Positions 32,882 to 46,335 of a stretch of DNA of 64,000 nt are shown here, piece after piece. Origin of the DNA: SM1-73 sp964588305 (GTDB lineage Bacteria > Zixibacteria > MSB-5A5 > SM1-73); the NCBI GenBank assembly GCA_964588305.1, contig CAZPOP010000017.1, positions 10,735 through 74,734 on the forward strand, given 5' to 3'. Every line of letters starts with the position of its first letter. Position 1 is the first letter of the stretch. The translations under genes were made by a program, and so were the position numbers. The notes below the pieces were generated by a model. It searched no databases. It was not told the DNA's origin and worked only from the letters and a program-made list of their open reading frames with translations.

Positions 32882-35800
32882 GAGTTGGCATAGCCAGAAA
32901 GGTTAGTCTACTGTGCGTCGGCGCAATTCTTTTCTTGGGTTCACTCATTGGGTATTATCAAGTCCGACATGAAATCGATGGTTTGAATTCTGAATTAGAA
33001 GAACGAGCAGCTATCCTTCTGAATAGTCTAAATGCCAGCAGTGAATATCCCATTCTAATCAGAGACCGCGAGGCAATTTCCCGATTGGTAAAAGGAATAC
33101 TGACTCAGAAAGACGTGGCTTTTTGCAGAATCGAGGATATGGATGGAATTCTTCTTTTTGAAGAAGGAACAAAAAAAGAGAATGATACCAGGGAATTTAG
33201 CCTTGTAGTTGTTACAAAGAAACTTGGAGGTGGGGGAGACGAGGTGATGATTTTAGGTGCTCCGCCAGAAGTAGAAGAAGAGATTGGAAGAATACACTTA
33301 ACCATCTCCCTTTCAGGACTCAATCAGAAGGTAAAAAACATACAGAAAACTATACTAGCGTTTGTGGTCGTTACCATCATTCTGGTCTCTTTGGCCACCT
33401 CTTTCTTACTCAAATTCATTTTGAGTGGTCCAATTACCTCGTTGCTTAGGGGCACGGAAAGGATTGCCGCAGGAGACCTAGACTATGCAGTCCCCGTAAA
33501 GAGCGGCGATGAAATTGGAATGCTGGCTGCCTCTTTCAACAAAATGACGAAAGACTTGCAGAAAACAACAGTCTCCCGGGATTATGTAGATAATGTCCTT
33601 CGCTCTATGAGCGACACCCTCATCGTCATTTCGCCGACTGGTTACATTCAGAGTGTAAACTCTGCTGTCTGCAATCTTTTGGGATATGAAGAAGAAGAAC
33701 TTATCGGTCAACCGATTGGAAAAATCTTTGAGGAAACAGAAAATTCAATAGTTGATGATTTAATAAAGGAAAGTCACGTCAGCCATGTCGAAAAAACCTA
33801 CCTGTCCAAGGATGACAAAAGAATACCTGTATATTTTTCAGCTTCAGTGATGCGTGGTGATGACAATCGGATTCGGGGGATCGTATGTGCGGCACAGGAC
33901 ATCACCGAACTCAAGAGGACTGAGAATGCCTTAAGCGAGAGTGAGAGGTTTCTTCAAAGTGTTTTTGACGGCATTCAGGATGGGATCAGTGTTCTCGATG
34001 AAGAATTTAATATCATTCGGGTAAATGCTTGGATAGAGAAGACATATTCTCCTGGTAAACCTCTGATTGGTGAAAAATGTTATGGGGCTTACCAGAAAAG
34101 GAAGTCCGTATGTCCCTGGTGTCCCTCAGTCAAAACTCTGGAGACTGGCAAAGCACACTCTGAAGTTGTTCCTTTTCCATCAGAAAATGATCCCAAAGGG
34201 TGGATTGCACTTTCCTCTTATCCTTTGAAGGATCATAACGGAAATATCGTAGGAATCATTGAATATGCCAAAGATGTCACCGAGCTCAAGCGGGCAGAGA
34301 GGGCGCTGGTTGAGGCAAAGGAGCAGGCTGAAGAGGCTAACCGGCTGAAGAGCGAATTTCTGGCGAACATGAGTCACGAGATTCGCACTCCCATGAACGC
34401 CATCATCGGCATGACCGGCATAACCCTGGACACAGACCCAACCGATGAACAACGGGAATACCTGAATATAGTTAAGGAAAGTGGCTATGCACTTTTGGGG
34501 CTCATAGACGATATCCTGGACCTTTCAAAAATAGAGGCAGGTCGACTTGAACTTGACACCATCGATTTTGACCTACGCACGACGATTGAGGGAGTGGCAG
34601 ATACCTTAGCCCACCGCGCCTCCGCCAAGGGACTGGAATTAGCTTGTATGATTCCCTATGAGGTTCCCGCACTTCTGCGGGGTGACCCTAGCAGGTTGCG
34701 GCAAATCTTGATGAATCTGGGCGGAAATGCGGTTAAGTTCACTGAAAGAGGAGAGGTGGTAATCCGGGCAGAGCTCTCGGAAGAAACCGAAGATCAAACG
34801 AAACTTCTTTTTTCCGTTACCGACACCGGAATAGGTATTCCCGAGGATAAGCAGAACAAAGTTTTCGAAAGCTTCACCCAGGCGGATGGTTCCCACACCC
34901 GCAAATATGGAGGCACGGGCTTAGGTTTATCCATCTCCAAGCAATTGGTGGAGTTGATGGGTGGCAAAATTGGTGTGGAGAGTCAACCGGGCAAGGGGAG
35001 TCGTTTCTGGTTTGCTTTTACTTTTGAGAAGCAGAAGGGATTCAAACTGAGTTTGCCGTTGCTTCCTCCTGATATACGAGCGATACACACGCTAGTGGTA
35101 GATGATAGCCAAACCAACCGAACCATTTCAGTCAAAATGCTGGAATCCTTTGGATCTTCTGCGGAAGCCGTGGATAGCGGAAGCAAAGCACTTCAGCTAT
35201 TGAAAAAAGCAGCTTTTAGGGGAAAACCATTTGACTTGGTTTTGCTGGATATGAGCATGCCGGAGATGGATGGGGAGACGACCTTACGCGCTATCAAGGC
35301 TGATCCTGGAACAAAAGAGGTGGCAGTGATTATCCTTACCTCCGTGGGGATGCGTGGAGATGCGGCTCGGCTGGAGGCGGCAGGCTGTGCCGGATATCTT
35401 TTGAAACCTATCAAACAATCGGATTTGTTTGATGGCATCATTGCCGTCGTGAGCCGGCAGAAGACAGGGGTAAAAGAGAAGCCCGACACCATAGTTACCC
35501 GTCATACCGTAGCCGAGGAGAAACGGCGGAGATTTCGCATACTTTTAGCAGAGGACAATCCCACGAACCAGAAATTAGCGGTGACCTTGCTCAAGAAAGC
35601 AGGCTATTCCGTGGATGCAGTGGAAGATGGACGAATGGCAACAGAAGCTCTAAAACGTATAGATTACGAGCTGATCTTGATGGATGTCCAGATGCCTGAA
35701 ATGGACGGTTTTGAAGCCACACAGGCAATCCGTAAATGGGAAGGTGATACAAAGCATACGCCTATTATTGCCATGACCGCCCACGCCATGAAAGGAGATC

Positions 35801-35985
35801 AGGAGAGGTGTTTGCAGGCGGGCATGGATGATTACATCTCCAAGCCCATAGAACCCCAAGAGTTGTTCGAGATCATAGAAAAGTGGACCAGATCTAATGA
35901 CGGCAGGAAAGCATTCTCAGGCGGACGTAAGTCTGAAAAAAGCGGGCACATGGCAGTAAGAGACAGCTCTCAAATGAACTTCTAG
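32878..35985 (+). CDS. Membrane hybrid histidine kinase (HAMP-PAS-PAS-HisKA-HATPase-REC-REC)
   Basis: 1035 residues. TM1 about 8-28, periplasmic region 29-158, TM2 about 159-181, HAMP about 175-230, PAS about 235-345, a second PAS about 352-470 with a CYGAY...CPWCP cysteine group, HisKA with MSHEIRTP (H500), HATPase about 600-717 (GNAVKF, DTGIGIP, GGTGLGLSI), receiver 1 (D791) and receiver 2 (D936). The region after receiver 2 starts like the linker in the 1504-residue paralogue (KSEK) but stops before a phosphotransfer domain. The 4-nt overlap with the binding-protein gene suggests that it reads that protein's ligand state. Signal would pass to a separate Hpt or receiver. Confidence 0.93.
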   Translation: MRVGIARKVSLLCVGAILFLGSLIGYYQVRHEIDGLNSELEERAAILLNSLNASSEYPILIRDREAISRLVKGILTQKDVAFCRIEDMDGILLFEEGTKKENDTREFSLVVVTKKLGGGGDEVMILGAPPEVEEEIGRIHLTISLSGLNQKVKNIQKTILAFVVVTIILVSLATSFLLKFILSGPITSLLRGTERIAAGDLDYAVPVKSGDEIGMLAASFNKMTKDLQKTTVSRDYVDNVLRSMSDTLIVISPTGYIQSVNSAVCNLLGYEEEELIGQPIGKIFEETENSIVDDLIKESHVSHVEKTYLSKDDKRIPVYFSASVMRGDDNRIRGIVCAAQDITELKRTENALSESERFLQSVFDGIQDGISVLDEEFNIIRVNAWIEKTYSPGKPLIGEKCYGAYQKRKSVCPWCPSVKTLETGKAHSEVVPFPSENDPKGWIALSSYPLKDHNGNIVGIIEYAKDVTELKRAERALVEAKEQAEEANRLKSEFLANMSHEIRTPMNAIIGMTGITLDTDPTDEQREYLNIVKESGYALLGLIDDILDLSKIEAGRLELDTIDFDLRTTIEGVADTLAHRASAKGLELACMIPYEVPALLRGDPSRLRQILMNLGGNAVKFTERGEVVIRAELSEETEDQTKLLFSVTDTGIGIPEDKQNKVFESFTQADGSHTRKYGGTGLGLSISKQLVELMGGKIGVESQPGKGSRFWFAFTFEKQKGFKLSLPLLPPDIRAIHTLVVDDSQTNRTISVKMLESFGSSAEAVDSGSKALQLLKKAAFRGKPFDLVLLDMSMPEMDGETTLRAIKADPGTKEVAVIILTSVGMRGDAARLEAAGCAGYLLKPIKQSDLFDGIIAVVSRQKTGVKEKPDTIVTRHTVAEEKRRRFRILLAEDNPTNQKLAVTLLKKAGYSVDAVEDGRMATEALKRIDYELILMDVQMPEMDGFEATQAIRKWEGDTKHTPIIAMTAHAMKGDQERCLQAGMDDYISKPIEPQELFEIIEKWTRSNDGRKAFSGGRKSEKSGHMAVRDSSQMNF

Positions 35986-36099
35986 GAATGTGACGGTGGA
36001 CAGCTCAAATAAGAGCATCAGAACCCCAGCGTAGGCTGGCAAACTGAACCCGTCCAAAATGGACAATTACGTCATCCATTATCCAAGCGGGGGTGTATT

Positions 36100-38226
36100 A
36101 TGGGACGTATTTTCATATCTTTGTTCTTATTCCACATGGCCGCTTGTCTTGTCCCGCCGAGCGGAATTGCTCAAGAGGGTGGACAGGATCTTAAGGGTTT
36201 GGTGGAAATGAACCTGGAAGATCTCCTGGACATGAAAGTCGTTTCTGCTGCGCGCCATGAACAAAGGATCATAGAGTCCCCAAGATCAATCTCGATTGTC
36301 ACTGCAGAAGAGATCCGAAGGAAAAACTATCGGACCACCCCTGAAGCATTGAATGAGCTTGTCGGTATCCTGGTACAGGAAACCAATTACGGAGGAGGGT
36401 CGCCCATCATCCGAGGGTTGGTAGGAAATCAAATTCTGATTTTGGTTGATGGTATCAGATTGAATAACACCATCTTCCGCCTGGGTCCCAATCAATACCT
36501 CAACACCATTGACGTTAATCAGATTGAACAGATCGAGGTAGTTCGAGGGCCCGGCTCAGTGCTTCATGGCAGCGACGCCTTAGGGGGTTTGATTAACATC
36601 ATCACAAAGTCCAGAAGAGACGACGGGAAAGACTTTGATATCGGCGCCAGATTCTACAGCCGGTATGCCAGCGCAGATAACGGGAGGACCGGGCGCATGG
36701 AGTTTTTGGGGAACGTTAAGAACGTGGGCCTCACAGGCGGATTCAGCTACAAGCAATTTGGTGATCTGCGAGCTGGTGATGGAGTGGGACTTCAGCCCTT
36801 TACCGGGTATGATGAATGGGACGCCGATCTCAAAATGGACTTTAGATTCTCCAAGCGACAAAGCGTTACAGTCGGTCTACAACGCGTCAATCAGTCCAAT
36901 GTGCCCAGGACCGACCGGCTGGTATCGGGCTCCGATTTGAAACGTGAATGGAATCCGGAAACGCGAGATCTAATGTATGTACAATATGAACTAAGGGAAG
37001 CGAATTCCTTCATCAACGCTCTTCGTGCTGGTGTTTCCTATCAAAATCAATCGGAGGATCTGGAAAGAATTACAAGTTCCCAACCAGACATCCAGCGAGA
37101 GCATCACGAAGAGGTTAGGTCAACGGGGTTCACGTTTCAACTGCATTCCCCAGTGGGCGAACGTCAGTTTCTTACCTATGGTGCTGAATACTATACGGAT
37201 GACGTTAGGAGCCGAAGGGTGGACGTTGATATAACATGCGGAACCGGAACAAACAAAGAGGGGACATTTGCTGACGGTTCGACTTACCAGTCCATGGCGG
37301 CATTCGTGCAGGACGAGATCAAGGTAAGTGGCCCCCTGTCGGCGAACCTCGGTCTTCGATACAGTTGGTTCGATGCCCGAGCAACCGTTGATGACCCGGC
37401 CACAGGAACCGTTACGGTTCATTCTCAACCAACTGCTCTGACCGGCTGTGCCAGAGCTTTGTATGAGCTAACAGAGAATTTCGTCGTTGCTCTCGGTGTG
37501 GGGCAAGGATTCAGGGCACCCAACATCGACGATCTGACCATCTTGGGAAGCTTCGGCAGTGGGTTCGAGGTTCCTAATACCAATCTCGCACCGGAGCAGA
37601 GCCTAAATTATGAGATCGGCCTCAAAGGACAGCATAGGAAATTTTATGGTTCCCTGAGTTATTTTCTCAGCAATTACGAGGACATGATTGAACGCGATGG
37701 GGGGACGTTCCTTGGTCTTGAGTACCTGGACAACAACGACAACGGCATCCGGGATGAGGGAGAGGAGGATGTCTTCCAGAGAAAGAACATAGGCAGAGCG
37801 CGTATCCAAGGACTGGAGGCAGAGGGACAAATCCTGGTATCACAGGCCTGGACTGTGTTTGGCAATATTGCCTGGATCAAGGGTGATAACTTGATCGACG
37901 GTAAACCACTCAGACGTATACCCCCGATCAAGGGTAAGCTGGGCTGCGAGTGGAAGTTAAAAAGGAATCTGTGGATAGAGTACTACAATATGTTTGCCAC
38001 AAAGCAGGATAGACTCGCACCTGGAGACATAGACGATCCTCGCATTCCTGTCGGTGGCACGCCAGGGTTTGTGACCTTCAATCTTCGAGGAGGAATTGAT
38101 TTCATTAACTGGGGCAATGTCACTATGGCGCTGGAAAATATAACGAACGAAGCTTATCGACTTCATGGCTCTGGCATCGATAGTCCAGGAGTCAATCTTG
38201 TGATGGGTTACGAATTGTCACTTTAG
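36100..38226 (+). CDS. TonB-dependent outer-membrane receptor 3
   Basis: 708 residues, signal peptide at 1-24. A motif LVEMNLEDLLDMKVVSAAR precedes the plug, as in many receptors of the group (a MSLEDLLxxEVxSA-type N-terminal stretch). Plug: ISIVTAEEIRRKNYRTTPEALNE, IIRGLVGNQILILVDGIRLNN, IEQIEVVRGPGSVLHGSDALGGLINIIT. The barrel shows PNIDDLTILGSFG and ends in a hydrophobic strand (VMGYELSL). GGGGGTG lies ahead of the ATG. It is followed at 52 nt by a DUF4154 gene, a pairing often seen for receptors that signal to a YfiR-type periplasmic protein. Confidence 0.93.
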   Translation: MGRIFISLFLFHMAACLVPPSGIAQEGGQDLKGLVEMNLEDLLDMKVVSAARHEQRIIESPRSISIVTAEEIRRKNYRTTPEALNELVGILVQETNYGGGSPIIRGLVGNQILILVDGIRLNNTIFRLGPNQYLNTIDVNQIEQIEVVRGPGSVLHGSDALGGLINIITKSRRDDGKDFDIGARFYSRYASADNGRTGRMEFLGNVKNVGLTGGFSYKQFGDLRAGDGVGLQPFTGYDEWDADLKMDFRFSKRQSVTVGLQRVNQSNVPRTDRLVSGSDLKREWNPETRDLMYVQYELREANSFINALRAGVSYQNQSEDLERITSSQPDIQREHHEEVRSTGFTFQLHSPVGERQFLTYGAEYYTDDVRSRRVDVDITCGTGTNKEGTFADGSTYQSMAAFVQDEIKVSGPLSANLGLRYSWFDARATVDDPATGTVTVHSQPTALTGCARALYELTENFVVALGVGQGFRAPNIDDLTILGSFGSGFEVPNTNLAPEQSLNYEIGLKGQHRKFYGSLSYFLSNYEDMIERDGGTFLGLEYLDNNDNGIRDEGEEDVFQRKNIGRARIQGLEAEGQILVSQAWTVFGNIAWIKGDNLIDGKPLRRIPPIKGKLGCEWKLKRNLWIEYYNMFATKQDRLAPGDIDDPRIPVGGTPGFVTFNLRGGIDFINWGNVTMALENITNEAYRLHGSGIDSPGVNLVMGYELSL

Positions 38227-38277
38227 GTTGGTGCGAACAGGTAGCATTCACGCGGGAAAGATTGCCCAAAAATCCAA

Positions 38278-38889
38278 ATGTCCATGAACAGTTTTGAATC
38301 GACAGTGAATCGCAGAAGGAGTATGCCGAGATTTGCTTTGGCGCTGGCCTTGATATTCTTATGGGCAGCAACGTCCTATTCTCAGACAATGGAAGTCCCA
38401 GTCAAATTGCAGTTAGCTCTGCTTTTCAAAATACTAACCTTCGATCGGAACTTCAAAGAGAGGGTGGGTGATGAGGTTGTTATCGCTGTTGGTTATCAGG
38501 AAAAACACAGAAGGTCTCTGGATGCGAAAGATGAACTGCTAAGAGTGGTGAAAGAGTCGTCCCTGAAGAGAATCGAGGATATTCCGTTTCGATTGGTGTC
38601 GATTGATATGGATGATACAAATCTGGCAGGCGCCATTTCGAGAAATAAGGTTGATATTCTTTATATAACTCCGCTGCGTGCGGCGAAGATAGAAACGATA
38701 ACTGACGTAAGCCGGGCCAAAGAGATTATGACCGTAACCGGCGTGCCCGATTATGTCGAGGCAGGGTGTGCGGTTGGCATCGGCACGGAAGGAGAAAAGC
38801 CGTTGATCATTATTAACCTGCCCGCGGCAAAAGCGGAGGGCACGGATTTCAGTTCACAGTTATTGAAGTTAGCAAAAGTCGTTGAATGA
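38278..38889 (+). CDS. YfiR-like (DUF4154) periplasmic protein
   Basis: 203 residues, signal peptide at about 1-36 (FALALALIFLWAATSYSQ). The core has VKLQLALLFKILTFDRNF, VVIAVGYQE, DILYITPLRAAKIETI, ... VPDYVEAGCAVGIGTEGEKPLIIINLPAAK and a final LLKLAKVV, the YfiR/HmsC fold. YfiR in Pseudomonas is a periplasmic inhibitor of the diguanylate cyclase YfiN. Here the gene overlaps by 4 nt (ATGA) with a histidine kinase that has a YfiN-like sensor. So it should control that kinase. Only one Cys (in EAGCAVG) is seen, so the disulfide control known for YfiR is absent. Confidence 0.83.
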   Translation: MSMNSFESTVNRRRSMPRFALALALIFLWAATSYSQTMEVPVKLQLALLFKILTFDRNFKERVGDEVVIAVGYQEKHRRSLDAKDELLRVVKESSLKRIEDIPFRLVSIDMDDTNLAGAISRNKVDILYITPLRAAKIETITDVSRAKEIMTVTGVPDYVEAGCAVGIGTEGEKPLIIINLPAAKAEGTDFSSQLLKLAKVVE

Positions 38890-40859
38890 AAAAGAAGAGA
38901 GGTCAATCTATGGAATCATTTCCGAGACTTTTCCTTAAGGCGCAGTTCTCCACAATCAGAGGAAAGCTTGCTTCGCTTATCATATTTCTGATAGGTGGGA
39001 TATCTCTTTTTATCTTTATCTATTTTCCCGCCAGGTTGGAGGAGCAAGCGATCAGAGCGATTGCCGCTAAGGCACAAAGCATTACCAGGATGACAGCCTT
39101 TAGCGTCAGCGCTGCGCTGTTTTTTGAAGATCTTGAGAGTATAGAGGGAGCACTCGAGGGAGCAAAACAAAACCAAGATTTAGTCTACGTCGTGATACGG
39201 GCTGAGTCGGGCCGAGTTACCGCCGCCTTTAACAGAGACAAAGCGGAGGAGGCGAATTTCATTCAGACGAACGAAGATAATCATCTGTCCGGGGATGGCA
39301 TGATTTATAAGACAATGACTCCCATTGTCCTGAATGGTCGCGAAATCGGAGAGCTCTATCTGGGCCTTTCGTTAGAAAAGCTGAGAACCGAGATCAAGTG
39401 GAGCCGAAGGACCATCGCATTAGTCAGCTTGTTCATCTTCATCTTTGGAATGATAGCTGTATACGGTATCAGTGTGGTGGCAACACGCCCTTTGAGCCAG
39501 ATGGTCGAAACGGTGGAGCAGATTTCGAAAGGCGATTTGACGCGGAGAGCGGTCATTTCCTCTCAAGACGAGGTGGGTCATCTGGCCAGATCGTTCAACC
39601 TGATGGTCGATAATTTGGAATCGGCCTATGGTGAATTGCAGAACGTAAACCAAAGTTTGGAAAAACGCGCAAAAGAACTACGACAGGAAATAAATGAGCG
39701 CAAGCGGGCCGAGGAGGCGTTGCGGGAGAGCGAGGAGAGATTCCGCACAATCTCTACCACTGCCAAAGATGCTATCATTATGGTGGACAATAAAGGGAAT
39801 ATATCCTATTGGAATCCTGCTGCGGAAGGGATATTCGGCTACTTAAGTCAAGAGGCTATTGGCCGGGAATTACATGTATTACTTGCCCCCAAGAGATACC
39901 ATGAAGCTTATCACAAAGGATTCAGCAGGTTCACGGAAACTGGACAGGGTGACGCAATTGGAGAAACGCTTGAGCTGGAGGCCATCAGAAAAGATGGCAC
40001 AGAGTTCCCCATAGAGATTTCTCTTTCTGCCATCAAGATCAAGGGCAGTTGGCATGCCGTGGCAATACTTCGTGACACCACCGAGCGTAAGCAGGCGGAG
40101 GCGAAGTTGAAGCAGACGTTATCCAAGTTGGAACGTTCCAATGGCGAACTTCAACACTTTGCCTATGTAGCCTCGCACGATCTCCAGGAGCCTTTGCGCA
40201 TGGTGGCCAGCTACGTCCAGCTATTGCAGCGGCGCTACAAAAGCAAACTCGATGCCGACGCTGACGATTTCATCGCATATGCGGTGGATGGCTCGAAGCG
40301 CATGCAGAATTTGATCAATGACCTGTTGGCCTATTCCCGTGTGGGCACGCGGGGTAAGGAGTTTGAAATGACCAACTGCCAGGTGGTGGTTGACCGGGCG
40401 TTGACAAATCTGCAGGTGAGTGTGGAGGAGAGCGGCGCCGAGATTACCCGTGAACCCTTGCCCACAGTGATGGCTGACGGCGTGCAGCTTGGTCAGTTGT
40501 TTCAGAACCTGATTGGCAATGCGATTAAGTTCCACGGCGACCATCCACCACGCGTCCATGTCTGCGCCCAGGCGAAGGAAAACGAATGGGAGTTCTCGGT
40601 GCAGGATAACGGGATCGGGATAGCTCCCCAGTTCGCCGATCGTATCTTTCAGATATTTCAACGCCTGCATACCAGAACCGAGTATCCCGGCACCGGCATT
40701 GGGTTGGCGGTCTCAAAGAAGATTGTGGAACGCCACGGTGGACGTATCTGGCTGGAGTCGGAGCTCGGAAAGGGATCAACATTCCACTTCACCATCCCTA
40801 AGGAGATGAGAAAGGAGGTAGACCAGTATGAATATGAAGCAGTCGGGCAGGCCGGTTGA
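38886..40859 (+). CDS. Sensor histidine kinase with CHASE8-like sensor (CHASE8-HAMP-PAS-HisKA-HATPase)
   Basis: 657 residues. TM1 about 27-47; periplasmic domain with ITRMTAFSVSAALFFEDLESIEGAL, as in the YfiN/CHASE8 group; TM2 about 177-198; HAMP to about 250; PAS about 280-400; HisKA of the SHDLQEPLR type (H431); HATPase about 530-645 (GNAIKF, DNGIGI, PGTGIGLAVSKKI). The start at 38886 overlaps the DUF4154 stop; an ATG at 38910 with GAGAGGT ahead is an alternative. Where YfiN would carry GGDEF, this protein carries a kinase. Its 3' end overlaps the receiver gene at 40828 by 32 nt. Confidence 0.92.
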   Translation: MKKKRGQSMESFPRLFLKAQFSTIRGKLASLIIFLIGGISLFIFIYFPARLEEQAIRAIAAKAQSITRMTAFSVSAALFFEDLESIEGALEGAKQNQDLVYVVIRAESGRVTAAFNRDKAEEANFIQTNEDNHLSGDGMIYKTMTPIVLNGREIGELYLGLSLEKLRTEIKWSRRTIALVSLFIFIFGMIAVYGISVVATRPLSQMVETVEQISKGDLTRRAVISSQDEVGHLARSFNLMVDNLESAYGELQNVNQSLEKRAKELRQEINERKRAEEALRESEERFRTISTTAKDAIIMVDNKGNISYWNPAAEGIFGYLSQEAIGRELHVLLAPKRYHEAYHKGFSRFTETGQGDAIGETLELEAIRKDGTEFPIEISLSAIKIKGSWHAVAILRDTTERKQAEAKLKQTLSKLERSNGELQHFAYVASHDLQEPLRMVASYVQLLQRRYKSKLDADADDFIAYAVDGSKRMQNLINDLLAYSRVGTRGKEFEMTNCQVVVDRALTNLQVSVEESGAEITREPLPTVMADGVQLGQLFQNLIGNAIKFHGDHPPRVHVCAQAKENEWEFSVQDNGIGIAPQFADRIFQIFQRLHTRTEYPGTGIGLAVSKKIVERHGGRIWLESELGKGSTFHFTIPKEMRKEVDQYEYEAVGQAG

Positions 40860-41274
40860 GATTCTTTTGGTGGAGGACAATCCGGGCGATGTGCGCCTGA
40901 CATTGGAGGCTCTGAGGGAGGGCAAAATGCGCAACAATCTTAGCGTGGTGGAGGATGGAGTGGAGGCGCTGGCCTTCCTGTGCCGGGAAGGCAGGCATGT
41001 TGGCGCACCTCGTCCTGACCTCATCTTCCTCGATTTGAACCTTCCCAAGAAGGATGGTCGCGAGGTGCTGGCGCAGATCAAGGCTGACGAAAACCTGAAA
41101 AGCATACCGGTGGTGGTTCTGACCACATCAAAGGCGGAAGAAGATATCATCAAGACATACAATCTCCACGCCAACTGCTATGTTACCAAGCCGGTTGACC
41201 TGGAGCAGTTTATCAAAGTCGTGAAGTTGCTCGAGGATTTCTGGTTCACAATTGTGAAACTTCCCCAGGGCTAA
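40828..41274 (+). CDS. Single-domain response regulator (Rcp1-like)
   Basis: 148 residues, receiver only. EILLVEDNPGD supplies the acidic pocket, LIFLDLNLPKKDGREVL the phospho-Asp, PVVVLTTSKAEED the Thr/Ser, and CYVTKPVDLEQF the Lys. The AEEDIIKTYNLHANCYVTKP pattern belongs to the Rcp1 group that pairs with SHDLQEPLR kinases like the one just upstream. Ribosome site AAAGGAGGT lies inside the kinase's last codons. There is no output domain, so it works by protein contact or phosphotransfer. Confidence 0.92.
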   Translation: MNMKQSGRPVEILLVEDNPGDVRLTLEALREGKMRNNLSVVEDGVEALAFLCREGRHVGAPRPDLIFLDLNLPKKDGREVLAQIKADENLKSIPVVVLTTSKAEEDIIKTYNLHANCYVTKPVDLEQFIKVVKLLEDFWFTIVKLPQG

Positions 41275-41278
41275 TGGT

Positions 41279-45793
<4,515 letters not shown>

Positions 45794-45830
45794 CGTGTTA
45801 GTTCCGGCCTTTTCTTATTTCGTCCTCATG

Positions 45831-46045
45831 TCCGGGGAAACAGACGGTGAAGTCTGATAAGAGATGCGGTCACGACAACCGCAGCTGACTTTCCGGGAAT
45901 CATCGCTGTTGTGGCAGAGCAGCGTCATCCCGCAAGAATACGGTGTTTGCGATCCTCACCCAAAAGGTAAAGGGGGAAGATTCATCTCCCCAGACCGGGG
46001 CTGCTCCGAGTTAGTCTGGTCTAAGGACAGTCCAAGAAAAAAGGA
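45831..46045 (+). ncRNA. Candidate structured RNA (multi-hairpin element)
   Basis: GGAAA (45836-45840) pairs with TTTCC (45890-45894) and encloses two hairpins, CAGAC/GTCTG (45841-45856) and GCGGT/ACCGC (45866-45882), a three-way junction. Then CGGGA/TCCCG (45894-45932) with inner GCTG/CAGC, and CCAGAC/GTCTGG (45990-46019). Pieces such as GGGAA, CCCGCAA and an AGACC box recall the cobalamin riboswitch, but the order and peripheral parts do not fit fully. Strand is inferred from the plus-strand genes. Confidence 0.3.
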
Positions 46046-46132
46046 CTCCCACCACCCTAAAAAACAGCAAAGAGGATAACTTTATCGTTTCGCCTGACAA
46101 GATGGCCGTCAAGGGAATATAAGTACTTTACC

Positions 46133-46159
46133 TAAAGCACCAGAGTTTAGAGCCGATTT
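46133..46159 (+). promoter_or_regulatory. Sigma-28 (FliA)-like promoter b
   Basis: TAAAGCAC (46133-46140), 11 nt, GCCGATTT (46152-46159). The outer bases make an inverted repeat ACCTAAA / TTTAGGT. It precedes the frameshifted hybrid kinase by about 175 nt. Confidence 0.65.
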
Positions 46160-46335
46160 AGGTTTAAGGAAAGGATGTCGGAATTCTCACTGGCATTCTT
46201 TTGAGGAGGTTCCGGTTGTCTGAAGGTATGGACAAGACAAAGAGCAACTCATGCGTGACCTGCTAAGGATGCGCCAACGAATCATTGAATTCAGAGTATT
46301 AGGAGCGCTGGGCGGAGCTGCCCGCGAGGCCAAAG

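Larger units (their letters stand above)
45794..46335. other. Intergenic region with several stable hairpins and a sigma-28-like site
   Basis: About 540 nt. The first 240 nt are dense in inverted repeats (see 45831-46045). A sigma-28-like promoter lies at 46133-46159. Two tiny open frames, 46216-46266 (TTG start after GAGGAGGT) and 46251-46346, precede the kinase start; neither has family resemblance. Confidence 0.5.
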
